Assembly (NCBI GenBank): GCA_023418835.1 | Contig: JAEZYW010000031.1 | Coordinates: 1 to 13,678, forward strand | Direction of reading: 5' to 3' | DNA: 13,678 nucleotides | Source of the DNA: Bacillota bacterium | Lineage (GTDB): Bacteria; Bacillota; Clostridia; Tissierellales; Peptoniphilaceae | Shown: positions 6,326 through 13,092 of the stretch, in pieces | Layout of the letters: the number at the start of each line of letters is the position of its first letter | Position numbering within the stretch: the first letter of the stretch is position 1 | The notes under the pieces: generated by a model | Told to the model about the DNA's origin: nothing | Databases searched by the model: none | Seen by the model: only the letters and a program-made list of their open reading frames with translations | Translations under genes and position numbers: made by a program

Positions 6326-6919
6326 TTATAAATATCTTTTTACTTTTTTGTAAACTAAAAATGTAACCAAACCGTTTATAGCTCCTTTAATTAAGTTAAA
6401 GGGAAGAATTGATAGAATCATCATCTTTCCTAAAGAGTCTATATTAGGATTTACAGCTTTTCCCATGTTTATTATCGTTTCCATTGGGATCATAATTCTG
6501 GAATACAAAGGAAATACGATAAAGTAGTTAGAAGCCATTGCAAGAGCCGCCATTGTCAATACGCCAAAGAATATCCCAATTATTGCAGATTTCATAGTTT
6601 TGTCTCTTTTATAAATTAAGCTAGCTACTAAAACAAAACTTGAACCTACGATAAAGTTGGAAAGTTCCCCAACGCCTCCCGTACTTGTCTTTGAAAGATT
6701 CAATACGTTTTTTACAAGTTGAACCATCACTCCGTAGACAGGTCCCATTGCAAATCCTGCAATCATCCCCGGAACGTCTGATAAATCCAATTTCATAAAG
6801 GGAGGAGCGATAAAAGCCAAGGGCATATCTAAAAACATAAGTGCAAAAGCTAATGCTCCTAAAACTCCAACTCTAACCATATACCTTGTTTTCATAGAAT
6901 TTGTTGTCACGTTATTCAT
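6326..6919 (-). CDS. ribU: Riboflavin ECF transporter S component RibU
   Basis: 197 residues, about the usual length for RibU, with six predicted membrane helices. Family-typical stretches are MFLDMPLAFIAPPFMKLDLSD near the N-terminus, the P-G-x-x-A-G-x-x-x-G-P motif, the GGVGELSNFIVGSSFV segment and the C-terminal LPFNLIKGAINGLV. It binds riboflavin and works with a shared EcfAAT module encoded elsewhere. The assignment is strongly supported by the FMN riboswitch in its leader. The start at ATG 6919 has GGAGG 5 nt upstream; an in-frame ATG at 6970 lies inside the attenuator hairpin and is rejected. It is monocistronic, between its riboswitch and its own terminator. Confidence 0.95.
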   Translation of the reverse strand: MNNVTTNSMKTRYMVRVGVLGALAFALMFLDMPLAFIAPPFMKLDLSDVPGMIAGFAMGPVYGVMVQLVKNVLNLSKTSTGGVGELSNFIVGSSFVLVASLIYKRDKTMKSAIIGIFFGVLTMAALAMASNYFIVFPLYSRIMIPMETIINMGKAVNPNIDSLGKMMILSILPFNLIKGAINGLVTFLVYKKVKRYL

Positions 6920-6940
6920 GTTAACCTCCGATAATTGAGC

Positions 6941-6971
6941 AAAAAAATTTGCCCTATTTATCTCAGGCAAA
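6941..6971 (-). terminator. Attenuator terminator of the FMN riboswitch
   Basis: On the minus strand TTTGCC and GGCAAA pair around a 12-nt loop, followed by seven T residues (6941-6947), between the aptamer and the ribU ribosome site. This is the expected OFF structure when FMN is bound. I could not identify the antiterminator partner by eye. Confidence 0.8.
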
Positions 6972-6993
6972 AAAAGATTATAATATATTTAAC

Positions 6994-7102
6994 CTTCTTC
7001 CATCCAGACTATACTGTCGGTATCGGAATTTCACCGAATCGATTCGAAACAAATTCGCGGACTATAACCGCCGGTGAGGAATTACACCTCGCCCTGAAGA
7101 TG
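6994..7102 (-). promoter_or_regulatory. FMN riboswitch (RFN element)
   Basis: The minus strand carries the RFN consensus blocks in order: AGGGCGAGGTGTAATTCC, ACCGGCGGT, AGTCCGCGA, CGGTGAAATTCCG, ACCGACAGTATAGTC and GGATGGAAGAAGG. It senses FMN and here controls ribU by transcription termination. The promoter lies immediately upstream. Confidence 0.97.
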
Positions 7103-7107
7103 ATTCT

Positions 7108-7136
7108 ATTTTACAACTAATAATGATTATTGTCAA
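7108..7136 (-). promoter_or_regulatory. Promoter of the FMN riboswitch-ribU unit
   Basis: Perfect TTGACA (7131-7136), a 17-bp spacer and TAAAAT (7108-7113) on the minus strand. Transcription would start near 7101, at the edge of the aptamer. Confidence 0.88.
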
Positions 7137-7162
7137 TAGGAATTGGGAAAATAATAACAAAT

Positions 7163-7187
7163 AAAAACGCCCCGATGTTGGAGCGTT
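7163..7187 (-). terminator. Terminator of the abgT-peptidase operon
   Basis: On the minus strand AACGCTCC and GGGGCGTT form an 8-bp stem (one G-T pair) with a 6-nt loop, then TTTTTA. It is 20 nt after the peptidase stop codon. Confidence 0.9.
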
Positions 7188-7206
7188 TTATTGTAATTTT
7201 AAATTT

Positions 7207-8310
7207 CTATGCTTTAGCAATTTCTAAAAGCAATTTTGTAACGTTATGCAATTCTTTTATTGGCATGAATTCTTCTGTTGTGTGGACTTTTTCATATCCC
7301 ACTCCAATGTTTACTGAAGGAATTCCGTTTAAATTGAAGTTGTTAGTATCTGATCCTCCGCCGCTCTTTCCTGGAACAAATTCTAGACCTGCTTTTTCAC
7401 AAGCCGCCTTTACCATTTGAGCTGGAAGGGAATCTTCTGTTACTAAAAAAGCTTTGTAAGCTTCTTCTACAACTATTTCAGCTTCAATTCCGTGTTTTTC
7501 TTGAGCGTCCTTTACACATTGAACCATGTGGTCAGTTTGAGCTTTTAGCTTTTCGTTATCTAAACTTCTAGCTTCAGCATTAATTTCCACTTCGTCTGTT
7601 ACAATGTTAGTTGGTCCGCCTCCTCCAATAAATCCAATATTGGCAGTAGTTTCTTCGTCTATTCTCAGAAGTTTCATATTGCTAATTGCATCTGCCGCTA
7701 TTTGGATAGCTGAAATTCCAGTTTCAGGAGCTACTCCTGCATGGGCAGTTTTTCCTTTAAACTTCACGTTGATTTTATTTTGAGCTGGTCCTTGCAAAAC
7801 AGTATATCCTGGTGCAGAACCGCTATCTACGACGATTCCAAAGTCTGCATCTAGTTTCGAATAATCTAGATATTTGGATCCGAAAAGTCCCCCTTCTTCA
7901 TAGATTGTAAAAGCTACTTCTATGTTGTGGTGAGGAATTTCTTCTTCAATCAAAACTTGTAGCATCTCTACTATGGCAGCTACTCCTGCTTTATCGTCTG
8001 ATCCTAAAACTGTCGTTCCGTCGGAATAAATTATACCATCTCTAATTTCAGGTTTAATTCCTCTTCCTGGAGAAACAGTGTCCATGTGGGAGCTAAAAAG
8101 TACAGTCTTATCTCCTGTTCCCTTTAGCTTTGCAATTAGGTTTCCTGAATTTGATCCCGCTTTTTCTCCGGCGTCATCTTCGTAAACCTCTACTCCCAAA
8201 TCTTTAAGATCTTTCATCAACCTGTCTTTAAAATCTTTTTCTTCTTTAGTTGGGCTGTCTATTTGTACATATTCTAAAAATCTTTCTACTAATCTATCTT
8301 GTTTTTCCAT
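7207..8310 (-). CDS. PepT-like M20 family metallopeptidase
   Basis: 367 residues; a cytoplasmic di-zinc aminopeptidase of the M20 family, closest to the PepT-like (tripeptidase T-type) group. Visible metal and catalytic residues: H75 and D77 in SSHMDTVSPG, D105 in LGSDDKAG, the general-base E138 and ligand E139 in YEEGG, D162 in VVDSG, and the C-terminal His in KVHTTEEF. AHAG near residue 200 lies in the dimerisation domain. The start at ATG 8310 has AGGTGG 3 nt upstream; the in-frame ATG at 8328 lies upstream of that site. It follows an AbgT-type transporter by 56 nt with no terminator between, so the two probably act together: import of a peptide-like solute and its cleavage. The exact substrate is unknown. 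Confidence 0.92.
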   Translation of the reverse strand: MEKQDRLVERFLEYVQIDSPTKEEKDFKDRLMKDLKDLGVEVYEDDAGEKAGSNSGNLIAKLKGTGDKTVLFSSHMDTVSPGRGIKPEIRDGIIYSDGTTVLGSDDKAGVAAIVEMLQVLIEEEIPHHNIEVAFTIYEEGGLFGSKYLDYSKLDADFGIVVDSGSAPGYTVLQGPAQNKINVKFKGKTAHAGVAPETGISAIQIAADAISNMKLLRIDEETTANIGFIGGGGPTNIVTDEVEINAEARSLDNEKLKAQTDHMVQCVKDAQEKHGIEAEIVVEEAYKAFLVTEDSLPAQMVKAACEKAGLEFVPGKSGGGSDTNNFNLNGIPSVNIGVGYEKVHTTEEFMPIKELHNVTKLLLEIAKA

Positions 8311-8366
8311 TACCCACCTGCCTTTCATATTATTTTTATCCAAATATTGTCATTCTAATCTAAAAT

Positions 8367-9905
8367 TTAAACGTATAGTGGAGCACCTGGTCCTAATGGA
8401 GCTCCTATAAACATCCAAATTACCAACAATATTGACCAGAATACTAAGAAAGCTAGGGAATATGGAACCATTGTAGAAATCAAAGTTCCAAGACCTTTGT
8501 CTTTGTCATAACGTTGCATAAATACTACGATCATTGCAAAATAACTCATCAAAGGACTGATTATATTTGTTGTAGAGTCTCCAATACGGTAAGCCATTTG
8601 AGTAAGGGCTGGGCTGATTCCCATGTTGTATAACATTGGAACAAATATTGGAGCCATAATCGCCCATTTTGCAGAAGCAGAACCCATGAATAGATTAATA
8701 AAAGCACTCATAAGAACGAATACTAAAATTAGTGGGATTCCTTTAAGTCCAATTGCCTCTAAAAATTCTGCACCTTTAACTGATAGGATAATTCCTAAGT
8801 TAGTGTGGGAGAAGTAAGCAACAAATTGGGAAGCAAAAAACGCTAATACTAAATATGCGCCCATACTTTGCATTGATTTAGTCATAGTTTTAATAAGATC
8901 GTTGGAATTATTTATTACACCAGTTGTCTTACCATAAGCATATCCTGGAATAAAAAATGCCAAAAACATTGCAAATATTAAACCATTACTAATAAATTCT
9001 GTAATTACTAACTCTCCATCAGCATTTGGAGATTTCAAAGGAGCATTTGGTAAAAACATTGCTAGTCCCATGATTACTAAATAAATTAATAGAGCGATTC
9101 CAGCATTTCTAAGTCCTCTATTTTCTTGTTCAGTAATAGGTGTATCTTCGTGAACATAATCTCCAGTGTACTCTCCTAAATTTGGTACTACAACTTTTTC
9201 TGTAATAACAGTTCCAATTGCAACTATTAAAAATGTCGATGCAATTAGGAACCACCAGTTTGCAGTTGGGTCTATTTGCATTGGAATACTAGCGGCGTTT
9301 AAAGCTTCGTTAGTTATACCTTGTAGCAATGGATCCAAAGTTCCAAGGATAAGGTTTGCACTAAATCCTCCTGATACTCCAGCAAAGGCAGCTGCCAATC
9401 CAGCAACGGGATGCCTTCCCATACTTGCAAAAATCAAAGCCCCCAAGGGAACTACAACTACATACCCAGCATCTGATGCGATATTACTCATAACCCCTGC
9501 GAAAATAATTACAGGCGTAACTATAAGTGGATTAACGCTGGATAACAACTTTCTCAAACTTGTGTTAAATAAACCAGTGTACTCAGCTACTCCAACCCCA
9601 AGCATTGCCACTAAAACCGTTCCTAAAGGCGCAAAGCCTGTGAAGTTTTTAGTTGCAGAGTTGAAAATGTATTTAAGACCATCGGCATTTAACAAAGAGA
9701 TAGCGCCAAGTTGAATCTGTTCATGTTTTCTAGCGTCGTAGTAGTCTACCGTTATTCCTGCTCTGCTTACTAATTCAGCAACTATAATTAAAACTACTGA
9801 TAAAATCACAAAAATGATCGCAGGATGTGGTAAAGCATTACCTACACGTTCGACAGTGTGCAAAAGCCCACCTATCTCCTTTTCTTTCTTTACATTTTTA
9901 TTCAT
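8367..9905 (-). CDS. AbgT family transporter
   Basis: 512 residues with many membrane helices, matching the AbgT family. The protein opens with GGLLHTVERVGNALPHPAII, continues with PLGTVLVAMLGVGVAEYTGL, GVMSNIASDAGYVVVVPLGA and the SANLILGTLDPLLQGI segment, and ends with LMSAFINLFMGSASAKWA and a second hairpin helix region. E. coli AbgT imports p-aminobenzoyl-glutamate for cleavage by the M20 enzymes AbgA/AbgB, while MtrF and YdaH export sulfonamides. Here the partner is a single PepT-like M20 peptidase, which points to uptake of a peptide or aminoacyl-glutamate-type substrate (inference). The start at ATG 9905 has AGGAGG 5 nt upstream. It is the first gene of a two-gene operon with its own promoter. 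Confidence 0.93.
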   Translation of the reverse strand: MNKNVKKEKEIGGLLHTVERVGNALPHPAIIFVILSVVLIIVAELVSRAGITVDYYDARKHEQIQLGAISLLNADGLKYIFNSATKNFTGFAPLGTVLVAMLGVGVAEYTGLFNTSLRKLLSSVNPLIVTPVIIFAGVMSNIASDAGYVVVVPLGALIFASMGRHPVAGLAAAFAGVSGGFSANLILGTLDPLLQGITNEALNAASIPMQIDPTANWWFLIASTFLIVAIGTVITEKVVVPNLGEYTGDYVHEDTPITEQENRGLRNAGIALLIYLVIMGLAMFLPNAPLKSPNADGELVITEFISNGLIFAMFLAFFIPGYAYGKTTGVINNSNDLIKTMTKSMQSMGAYLVLAFFASQFVAYFSHTNLGIILSVKGAEFLEAIGLKGIPLILVFVLMSAFINLFMGSASAKWAIMAPIFVPMLYNMGISPALTQMAYRIGDSTTNIISPLMSYFAMIVVFMQRYDKDKGLGTLISTMVPYSLAFLVFWSILLVIWMFIGAPLGPGAPLYV

Positions 9906-9944
9906 ACATTCCTCCTATCTTTTTGCTCATCCAAGAGCTTTTTA

Positions 9945-9967
9945 CGGATTTTTTATAATAAAATCCG
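9945..9967 (-). repeat. Inverted repeat in the abgT leader
   Basis: CGGATTTT and AAAATCCG form a perfect 8-bp inverted repeat with a 7-nt centre, just downstream of the predicted abgT start site. No T tract follows, so it is an operator or leader structure rather than a terminator. Confidence 0.5.
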
Positions 9968-9978
9968 GATACAATTCC

Positions 9979-10007
9979 ATATTAACATCACAATATTCAC
10001 CAGTCAA
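9979..10007 (-). promoter_or_regulatory. Promoter of the abgT-peptidase operon
   Basis: TTGACT (10002-10007), a 17-bp spacer, TAATAT (9979-9984) on the minus strand. It predicts a start near 9972 and a leader of about 65 nt that contains the 9945-9967 inverted repeat. Confidence 0.7.
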
Positions 10008-10176
10008 ACAATTTTAGCCAAAACTGTATAAAATAATTTGAAAAAATATTTTAAAAAAATTAAAAAACTTTATTTATTTCCAACTTTTAAAAATTATTTT
10101 AATAATTATGTAAATTTATTTTTATAATATTGTAAATTCTTCTTTAATTTTACTATTATTTTAATTGATTGCAATT

Positions 10177-10210
10177 TTAGTAAAACCAAAATAACGGGCT
10201 TTTTTACTAA
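10177..10210. repeat. Inverted repeat overlapping the distal deoC promoter
   Basis: TTAGTAAAA and TTTTACTAA are perfect 9-bp complements with a 16-nt centre. The right arm covers the -35 region of the 10201-10229 promoter, so it could be an operator. Confidence 0.4.
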
Positions 10211-10229
10211 CATACATTTAGGGTATAAT
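10201..10229 (+). promoter_or_regulatory. Candidate distal promoter of deoC
   Basis: Perfect TATAAT (10224-10229) with a poor -35 (TTTTTA, 17-bp spacer). It would give a leader of about 130 nt. Confidence 0.4.
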
Positions 10230-10257
10230 ATAGATATCTTATTAAAAAACAATTCCT

Positions 10258-10285
10258 ACAAACTTAAAAAATAAAATAAGTTTGT
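10258..10285. repeat. Inverted repeat overlapping the proximal deoC promoter
   Basis: ACAAACTTA and TAAGTTTGT form a perfect 9-bp inverted repeat with a 10-nt centre, so the half-sites are 19 bp apart. The right arm overlaps the TTGTCA -35 box. This geometry suits a dimeric repressor; no regulator gene is adjacent. Confidence 0.5.
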
Positions 10286-10311
10286 CACCACTTCAATAAA
10301 ATATGTATTAT
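10282..10311 (+). promoter_or_regulatory. Candidate proximal promoter of deoC
   Basis: TTGTCA (10282-10287), an 18-bp spacer and TATTAT (10306-10311). Transcription would start near 10318, about 50 nt before the deoC start. Confidence 0.6.
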
Positions 10312-10368
10312 TATAGTGATAAATTGTTTATTTAAAAATTTTGTCATCATTACTTAATGGAGGAAAAT

Positions 10369-11007
10369 ATGAATCTTAGTAGTTACATTGACCACACTTA
10401 TTTAAAAGCAGAGGGAACTGCGGAAGATATAGACAGGTTAATTGAAGAAGCAAAGGAAATGGAATTCAAAACTGTTTGCGTAAATCCCTCATGGATTGAA
10501 TATGTAAAAGAAAAATTAAAGGGTTCTAAGGTGGAAATTTGTACCGTAGTAGGATTTCCCTTGGGAGCAAATACGACGAAATCAAAAATTTTTGAAGCAA
10601 GGGATGCCCTAGACAAAGGGGCAGACGAAGTTGACATGGTTATCAATATTGGAAAGCTAAAAGAAGGAGATATTAACTATGTTACATCAGAAATTAAAGC
10701 CGTAAAAAATGCTTGCCAAAATAATATCCTCAAGGTTATAATAGAGACTGCTTTGCTAAATGAACAAGAAATTGAAGCAGCTTCCAATGCGGTTTTAGAG
10801 GGCGGCGGAGATTTTGTAAAGACCTCAACGGGATTTAGCACTAGGGGTGCTAGTGTTGAAGATGTAAAAATAATCAAATCTGTAGTTGGAGATTATTGCA
10901 AAATCAAGGCATCAGGGGGCATCAGAACACACGATGATATGATGGCTATGATAAACGCAGGAGCCGATAGAATAGGAGCTAGCGCCGGCAAAGTCTTATT
11001 AAAATAA
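10369..11007 (+). CDS. deoC: Deoxyribose-phosphate aldolase
   Basis: 212 residues, the usual short form of this class I aldolase. It cleaves 2-deoxyribose 5-phosphate to glyceraldehyde 3-phosphate and acetaldehyde in deoxynucleoside catabolism. Catalytic residues are in place: Schiff-base Lys151 in DFVKTSTGF, Asp89 in DEVDMVINIG and Lys180 in KIKASGGIR. The N-terminus IDHTYLKAEGT is typical. The start at ATG 10369 has GGAGG 5 nt upstream; an in-frame ATG at 10357 would include that site in the coding region. No other deo gene (phosphorylase, nucleoside transporter, DeoR) is next to it; the following gene, 22 nt on, is an acetyltransferase. Confidence 0.97.
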   Translation: MNLSSYIDHTYLKAEGTAEDIDRLIEEAKEMEFKTVCVNPSWIEYVKEKLKGSKVEICTVVGFPLGANTTKSKIFEARDALDKGADEVDMVINIGKLKEGDINYVTSEIKAVKNACQNNILKVIIETALLNEQEIEAASNAVLEGGGDFVKTSTGFSTRGASVEDVKIIKSVVGDYCKIKASGGIRTHDDMMAMINAGADRIGASAGKVLLK

Positions 11008-11029
11008 ACTCTAAAGGAGCAAAAGAATT

Positions 11030-11470
11030 ATGGAGTTATCTATGGAGATGCGAAGGATAGAGTATGGCTCCCCAGAATACGAAACGACTCTAGACCTTCG
11101 AAACGAAATCTTTAGAAAGCCCCAAGGACTAAATCTTCGAGATGAAGATCTTTCTAGAGAAGCCCTCTGTGACATGTTCGGTGGATTTTTAGGAGAAAAA
11201 ATCATAGCTACAATTTTTCTAGCGAAAATTGACGACCTAACGGCTAGAATAAAGGCAGTAATGATTATAGAAGAATACCGAGGCACAGGACTTGGAAAGT
11301 TCATTATGAACTACGCCGAAAATGTAGCTAGAAAACAAGGCTACAAATACATCAAACTCTTATCCAGAATGAGCGCAGAAACTTTTTATGAAAAGTTGGG
11401 ATACAAAAGGGTTAGCGAACCCCTAGACTATTACCAAGTTGCTCATGTCAGCATGATAAAAGAGTTATAA
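11030..11470 (+). CDS. GNAT family N-acetyltransferase
   Basis: 146 residues of the GCN5-related acetyltransferase fold, which moves an acetyl group from acetyl-CoA to an amine. The acetyl-CoA pyrophosphate-binding motif is RGTGLG (residues 84-89), preceded by the beta strand AVMIIEEY. SAETFYEKLGYKRV near the end is the usual motif B/C-terminal strand pair. The acceptor substrate is unknown. The start is ambiguous. ATG 11030 has AGGAG 10 nt upstream. The in-frame ATG 11042 has GGAG 6 nt upstream and gives MEMRRIEYGSPEY, also plausible. It lies 22 nt after deoC with no terminator between, so it is probably co-transcribed. Confidence 0.9.
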   Translation: MELSMEMRRIEYGSPEYETTLDLRNEIFRKPQGLNLRDEDLSREALCDMFGGFLGEKIIATIFLAKIDDLTARIKAVMIIEEYRGTGLGKFIMNYAENVARKQGYKYIKLLSRMSAETFYEKLGYKRVSEPLDYYQVAHVSMIKEL

Positions 11471-11486
11471 AACTTAATATTTTTAA

Positions 11487-11516
11487 AAGAGGTGCTTCCC
11501 AAGGGAAACACCTCTT
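11487..11516 (+). terminator. Terminator shared by deoC-GNAT and the convergent traX-like gene
   Basis: AAGAGGTG pairs with CACCTCTT; after one mismatch TTCC pairs with GGAA around a 4-nt loop. A weak T-rich tail lies on each side, so it may act in both directions. Confidence 0.8.
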
Positions 11517-11519
11517 ATT

Positions 11520-12230
11520 TTATCCACTAATCAAATAATAATTCATAAGCTGTAATATCAAATACAAAATTAGCAAATGGCCAGGATAAAAGTAATACAA
11601 AATCCTTCCCGTCTTCATCCCCTTTTGTCCATTGTACATTTCCAAAGGAACCAAAGCTAATATTGCCGTCGCTTGATATAAAAACATGGCGCCTAAAATT
11701 AAATTTCTAAGTTTAATATTTTCTTTCAAAAAGTAAAATACATAAATGATTGCAACGCCATAAGCACCATAATCCGTATGGAATAATTCCCCCAATGCCA
11801 AAGTGGCACCAATTGCAAAGATTTTAATAAAAACTTGGTAGTATTTTTCGTAAATATAAAGTCCCATCAAAGCAAATAAAAAAGTCCAAATTACATTTTG
11901 ATAAGACCAATCGAAAAACTTTCCAGATGCTGCCAAATCAAAGGGTATCTCTGAAATAACCGCAAAAATAAATAACCTTAGCATATATTTTTTTATGTCT
12001 CTAGTCTTATTAAAGCCCTCATAAATAGAAAAGGCGAAAATTGGAAATGCCAGTCTACCTATTAGCCTAAGGGCCATATTAATATAAAACAAAGTATCAG
12101 AACTCAAAGAAATTCCGTAGATACTAGGATTGTCCATTACATTTTCAACTATAACAGCGCCAATATGATCTATTAACATAGTGACGTATGCAATAATTTT
12201 TAAATGTCTCATATTTAATATTTTTTTCAT
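11520..12230 (-). CDS. TraX family membrane protein
   Basis: 236 residues with about eight hydrophobic segments, matching the TraX family (PF05857): LKIIAYVTMLIDHIGAV at the start, LRLIGRLAFPIFAFSIYEGF, then FAVISEIPFDLA and the closing LYYFYPGHLLILYLIL. F-plasmid TraX N-acetylates pilin, but chromosomal Firmicute members are not tied to pili and their acceptor is unknown; a membrane acyltransferase role is likely. The start is either ATG 12230 (MKKILNM) or ATG 12212 (MRHLK), neither with a good ribosome site. An upstream in-frame start at 12290 lies before the rpsD terminator and is rejected. The stop codon lies within the T-rich tail of the convergent terminator. Confidence 0.87.
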   Translation of the reverse strand: MKKILNMRHLKIIAYVTMLIDHIGAVIVENVMDNPSIYGISLSSDTLFYINMALRLIGRLAFPIFAFSIYEGFNKTRDIKKYMLRLFIFAVISEIPFDLAASGKFFDWSYQNVIWTFLFALMGLYIYEKYYQVFIKIFAIGATLALGELFHTDYGAYGVAIIYVFYFLKENIKLRNLILGAMFLYQATAILALVPLEMYNGQKGMKTGRILYYFYPGHLLILYLILQLMNYYLISG

Positions 12231-12236
12231 AGTTAA

Positions 12237-12245
12237 ATTATACCA
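12237..12245 (-). promoter_or_regulatory. Extended -10 promoter of the traX-like gene
   Basis: On the minus strand TGGTATAAT, an extended -10 with no good -35. Only 6 nt separate it from ATG 12230, so transcription would begin almost on that codon. Confidence 0.5.
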
Positions 12246-12256
12246 CTTTAGAAAAA

Positions 12257-12279
12257 TAAAAAAACACCTCGAAAGGTGT
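12257..12279 (-). terminator. Terminator of rpsD
   Basis: On the minus strand ACACCT and AGGTGT form a 6-bp stem around TTCG, a stable tetraloop type, followed by seven T residues (12257-12263). It starts about 10 nt after the rpsD stop. Confidence 0.93.
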
Positions 12280-12289
12280 CTTTTATCCA

Positions 12290-12886
12290 TTAGATTAATC
12301 TTGAGTAGAACTCTATTACTAATGTATCTTGAATTTCTATCGGAACTTCAGATCTTTCTGGGTCTCTAATTAGAGTGCCTTCAAAGTTCTCTTCTTTTGA
12401 AAGGTATGGATAGTTAGAAAGAAAAGCTCCTTCGTAGTTTTCTTTAAATAAATCCATCTTTCTAGACTTTTCTCTAAGAGAAATTTTTTGTCCCGGTCTA
12501 ACTTGGTAAGAAGGAATATCTAATTTCTTTCCATCTACTAAGATATGACCATGATTTACCATTTGTCTTGCTTGTCTAATAGAAGAAGCAAATCCAAGTC
12601 TATAAACGATGTTATCAAGTCTAGTTTCTAGTTGTTTAACTAGGAAATCCCCTGAAGGTTCATCGCTCTTAAGAGCTTTTTCTACATATGCTCTGAATTG
12701 TTTTTCCATAACATTGTAGTATTCTCTCAATCTTTGCTTTTCTAATAGCTGCATACCATATTCAGTAAGTTTTTTGTCTGCTCTGGATTGACCTTTCCCC
12801 ATTCTCTTATTTGCTTTTGGGAGGCCATAAACGTTTAGTCCTAGACGTCTAACTTGTTTGCATCTAGGTGATCTCATTCTTGCCAT
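12290..12886 (-). CDS. rpsD: 30S ribosomal protein S4 (zinc-free form)
   Basis: 198 residues, full length. S4 binds the 5' domain of 16S rRNA and starts small-subunit assembly. The N-terminal domain shows GLPKANKRMGKGQSRADKKL and YGMQLLEKQRLREYY; the S4 RNA-binding domain spans about residues 88-150 (LETRLDNIVYRLGF, QARQMVNHGHILVDGKK); the end ERSEVPIEIQDTLVIEFYSR is typical. Only one Cys (C9) is present, so the four-Cys zinc site of some S4 proteins is absent. The gene stands alone, not in a ribosomal operon with rpoA. ATG 12886 is preceded directly by an in-frame stop, so the start is sure, but the nearest Shine-Dalgarno (GGGGA) is about 12 nt away, unusually far. A leader hairpin sits just before it. 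Confidence 0.96.
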   Translation of the reverse strand: MARMRSPRCKQVRRLGLNVYGLPKANKRMGKGQSRADKKLTEYGMQLLEKQRLREYYNVMEKQFRAYVEKALKSDEPSGDFLVKQLETRLDNIVYRLGFASSIRQARQMVNHGHILVDGKKLDIPSYQVRPGQKISLREKSRKMDLFKENYEGAFLSNYPYLSKEENFEGTLIRDPERSEVPIEIQDTLVIEFYSRLI

Positions 12887-12903
12887 TTAAATAAAACATC
12901 CCC

Positions 12904-12931
12904 TATAAATTATTTGCCGCGTTAATTTATA
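12904..12931 (-). promoter_or_regulatory. Leader hairpin or operator upstream of rpsD
   Basis: TATAAATTA and TAATTTATA are perfect 9-bp complements flanking a GC-rich 10-nt loop (ACGCGGCAAA on the minus strand). It begins about 3 nt after the predicted transcription start and ends next to the GGGGA ribosome site. It may be the S4 autoregulatory structure or a DNA operator. Confidence 0.5.
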
Positions 12932-12940
12932 CCAAATGCT

Positions 12941-12969
12941 ATCTTACACTATTTTACAAGGATTGTAAA
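12941..12969 (-). promoter_or_regulatory. Promoter of rpsD
   Basis: TTTACA (12964-12969), a 17-bp spacer and TAAGAT (12941-12946) on the minus strand. The predicted leader is about 48 nt. Confidence 0.7.
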
Positions 12970-13060
12970 GACTAAAATTAAAAAAATTCTTAATTTATTT
13001 ATATATATAACAAACTGTCAATTAATCATTTAAATTATAATTTATTTTTCAATGATACTT

Positions 13061-13069
13061 TGATATAAT
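13061..13069 (+). promoter_or_regulatory. Extended -10 promoter of the XRE-cupin gene
   Basis: TGATATAAT: a consensus -10 (13064-13069) with an upstream TG, but no convincing -35. Transcription would start near 13076, just before the ribosome site GAGGTG. Confidence 0.6.
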
Positions 13070-13092
13070 GAAGGAATAGAGAGGTGATATTA

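Larger units (their letters stand above)
9906..10368. other. AT-rich divergent control region between abgT and deoC
   Basis: About 460 bp with no convincing gene. It holds the abgT promoter and leader repeat on the left, then a very AT-rich stretch (about 10020-10170) in which I see nothing specific, then two candidate deoC promoters, each overlapped by an inverted repeat. Confidence 0.7.

Noticed and set aside
9166..9714. Open frame of 182 codons on the plus strand
   Set aside because: It is antisense to the well-supported AbgT gene, has no ribosome site and resembles no known protein.
9934..9951. Small terminator-like hairpin (GCTC/GAGC) before abgT
   Set aside because: The stem is only four base pairs, which is too weak to call.
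10020..10170. Possible small gene or origin-like AT-rich region
   Set aside because: No open frame with a ribosome site, no DnaA-box-like repeats and no iterons; it is simply AT-rich intergenic DNA.
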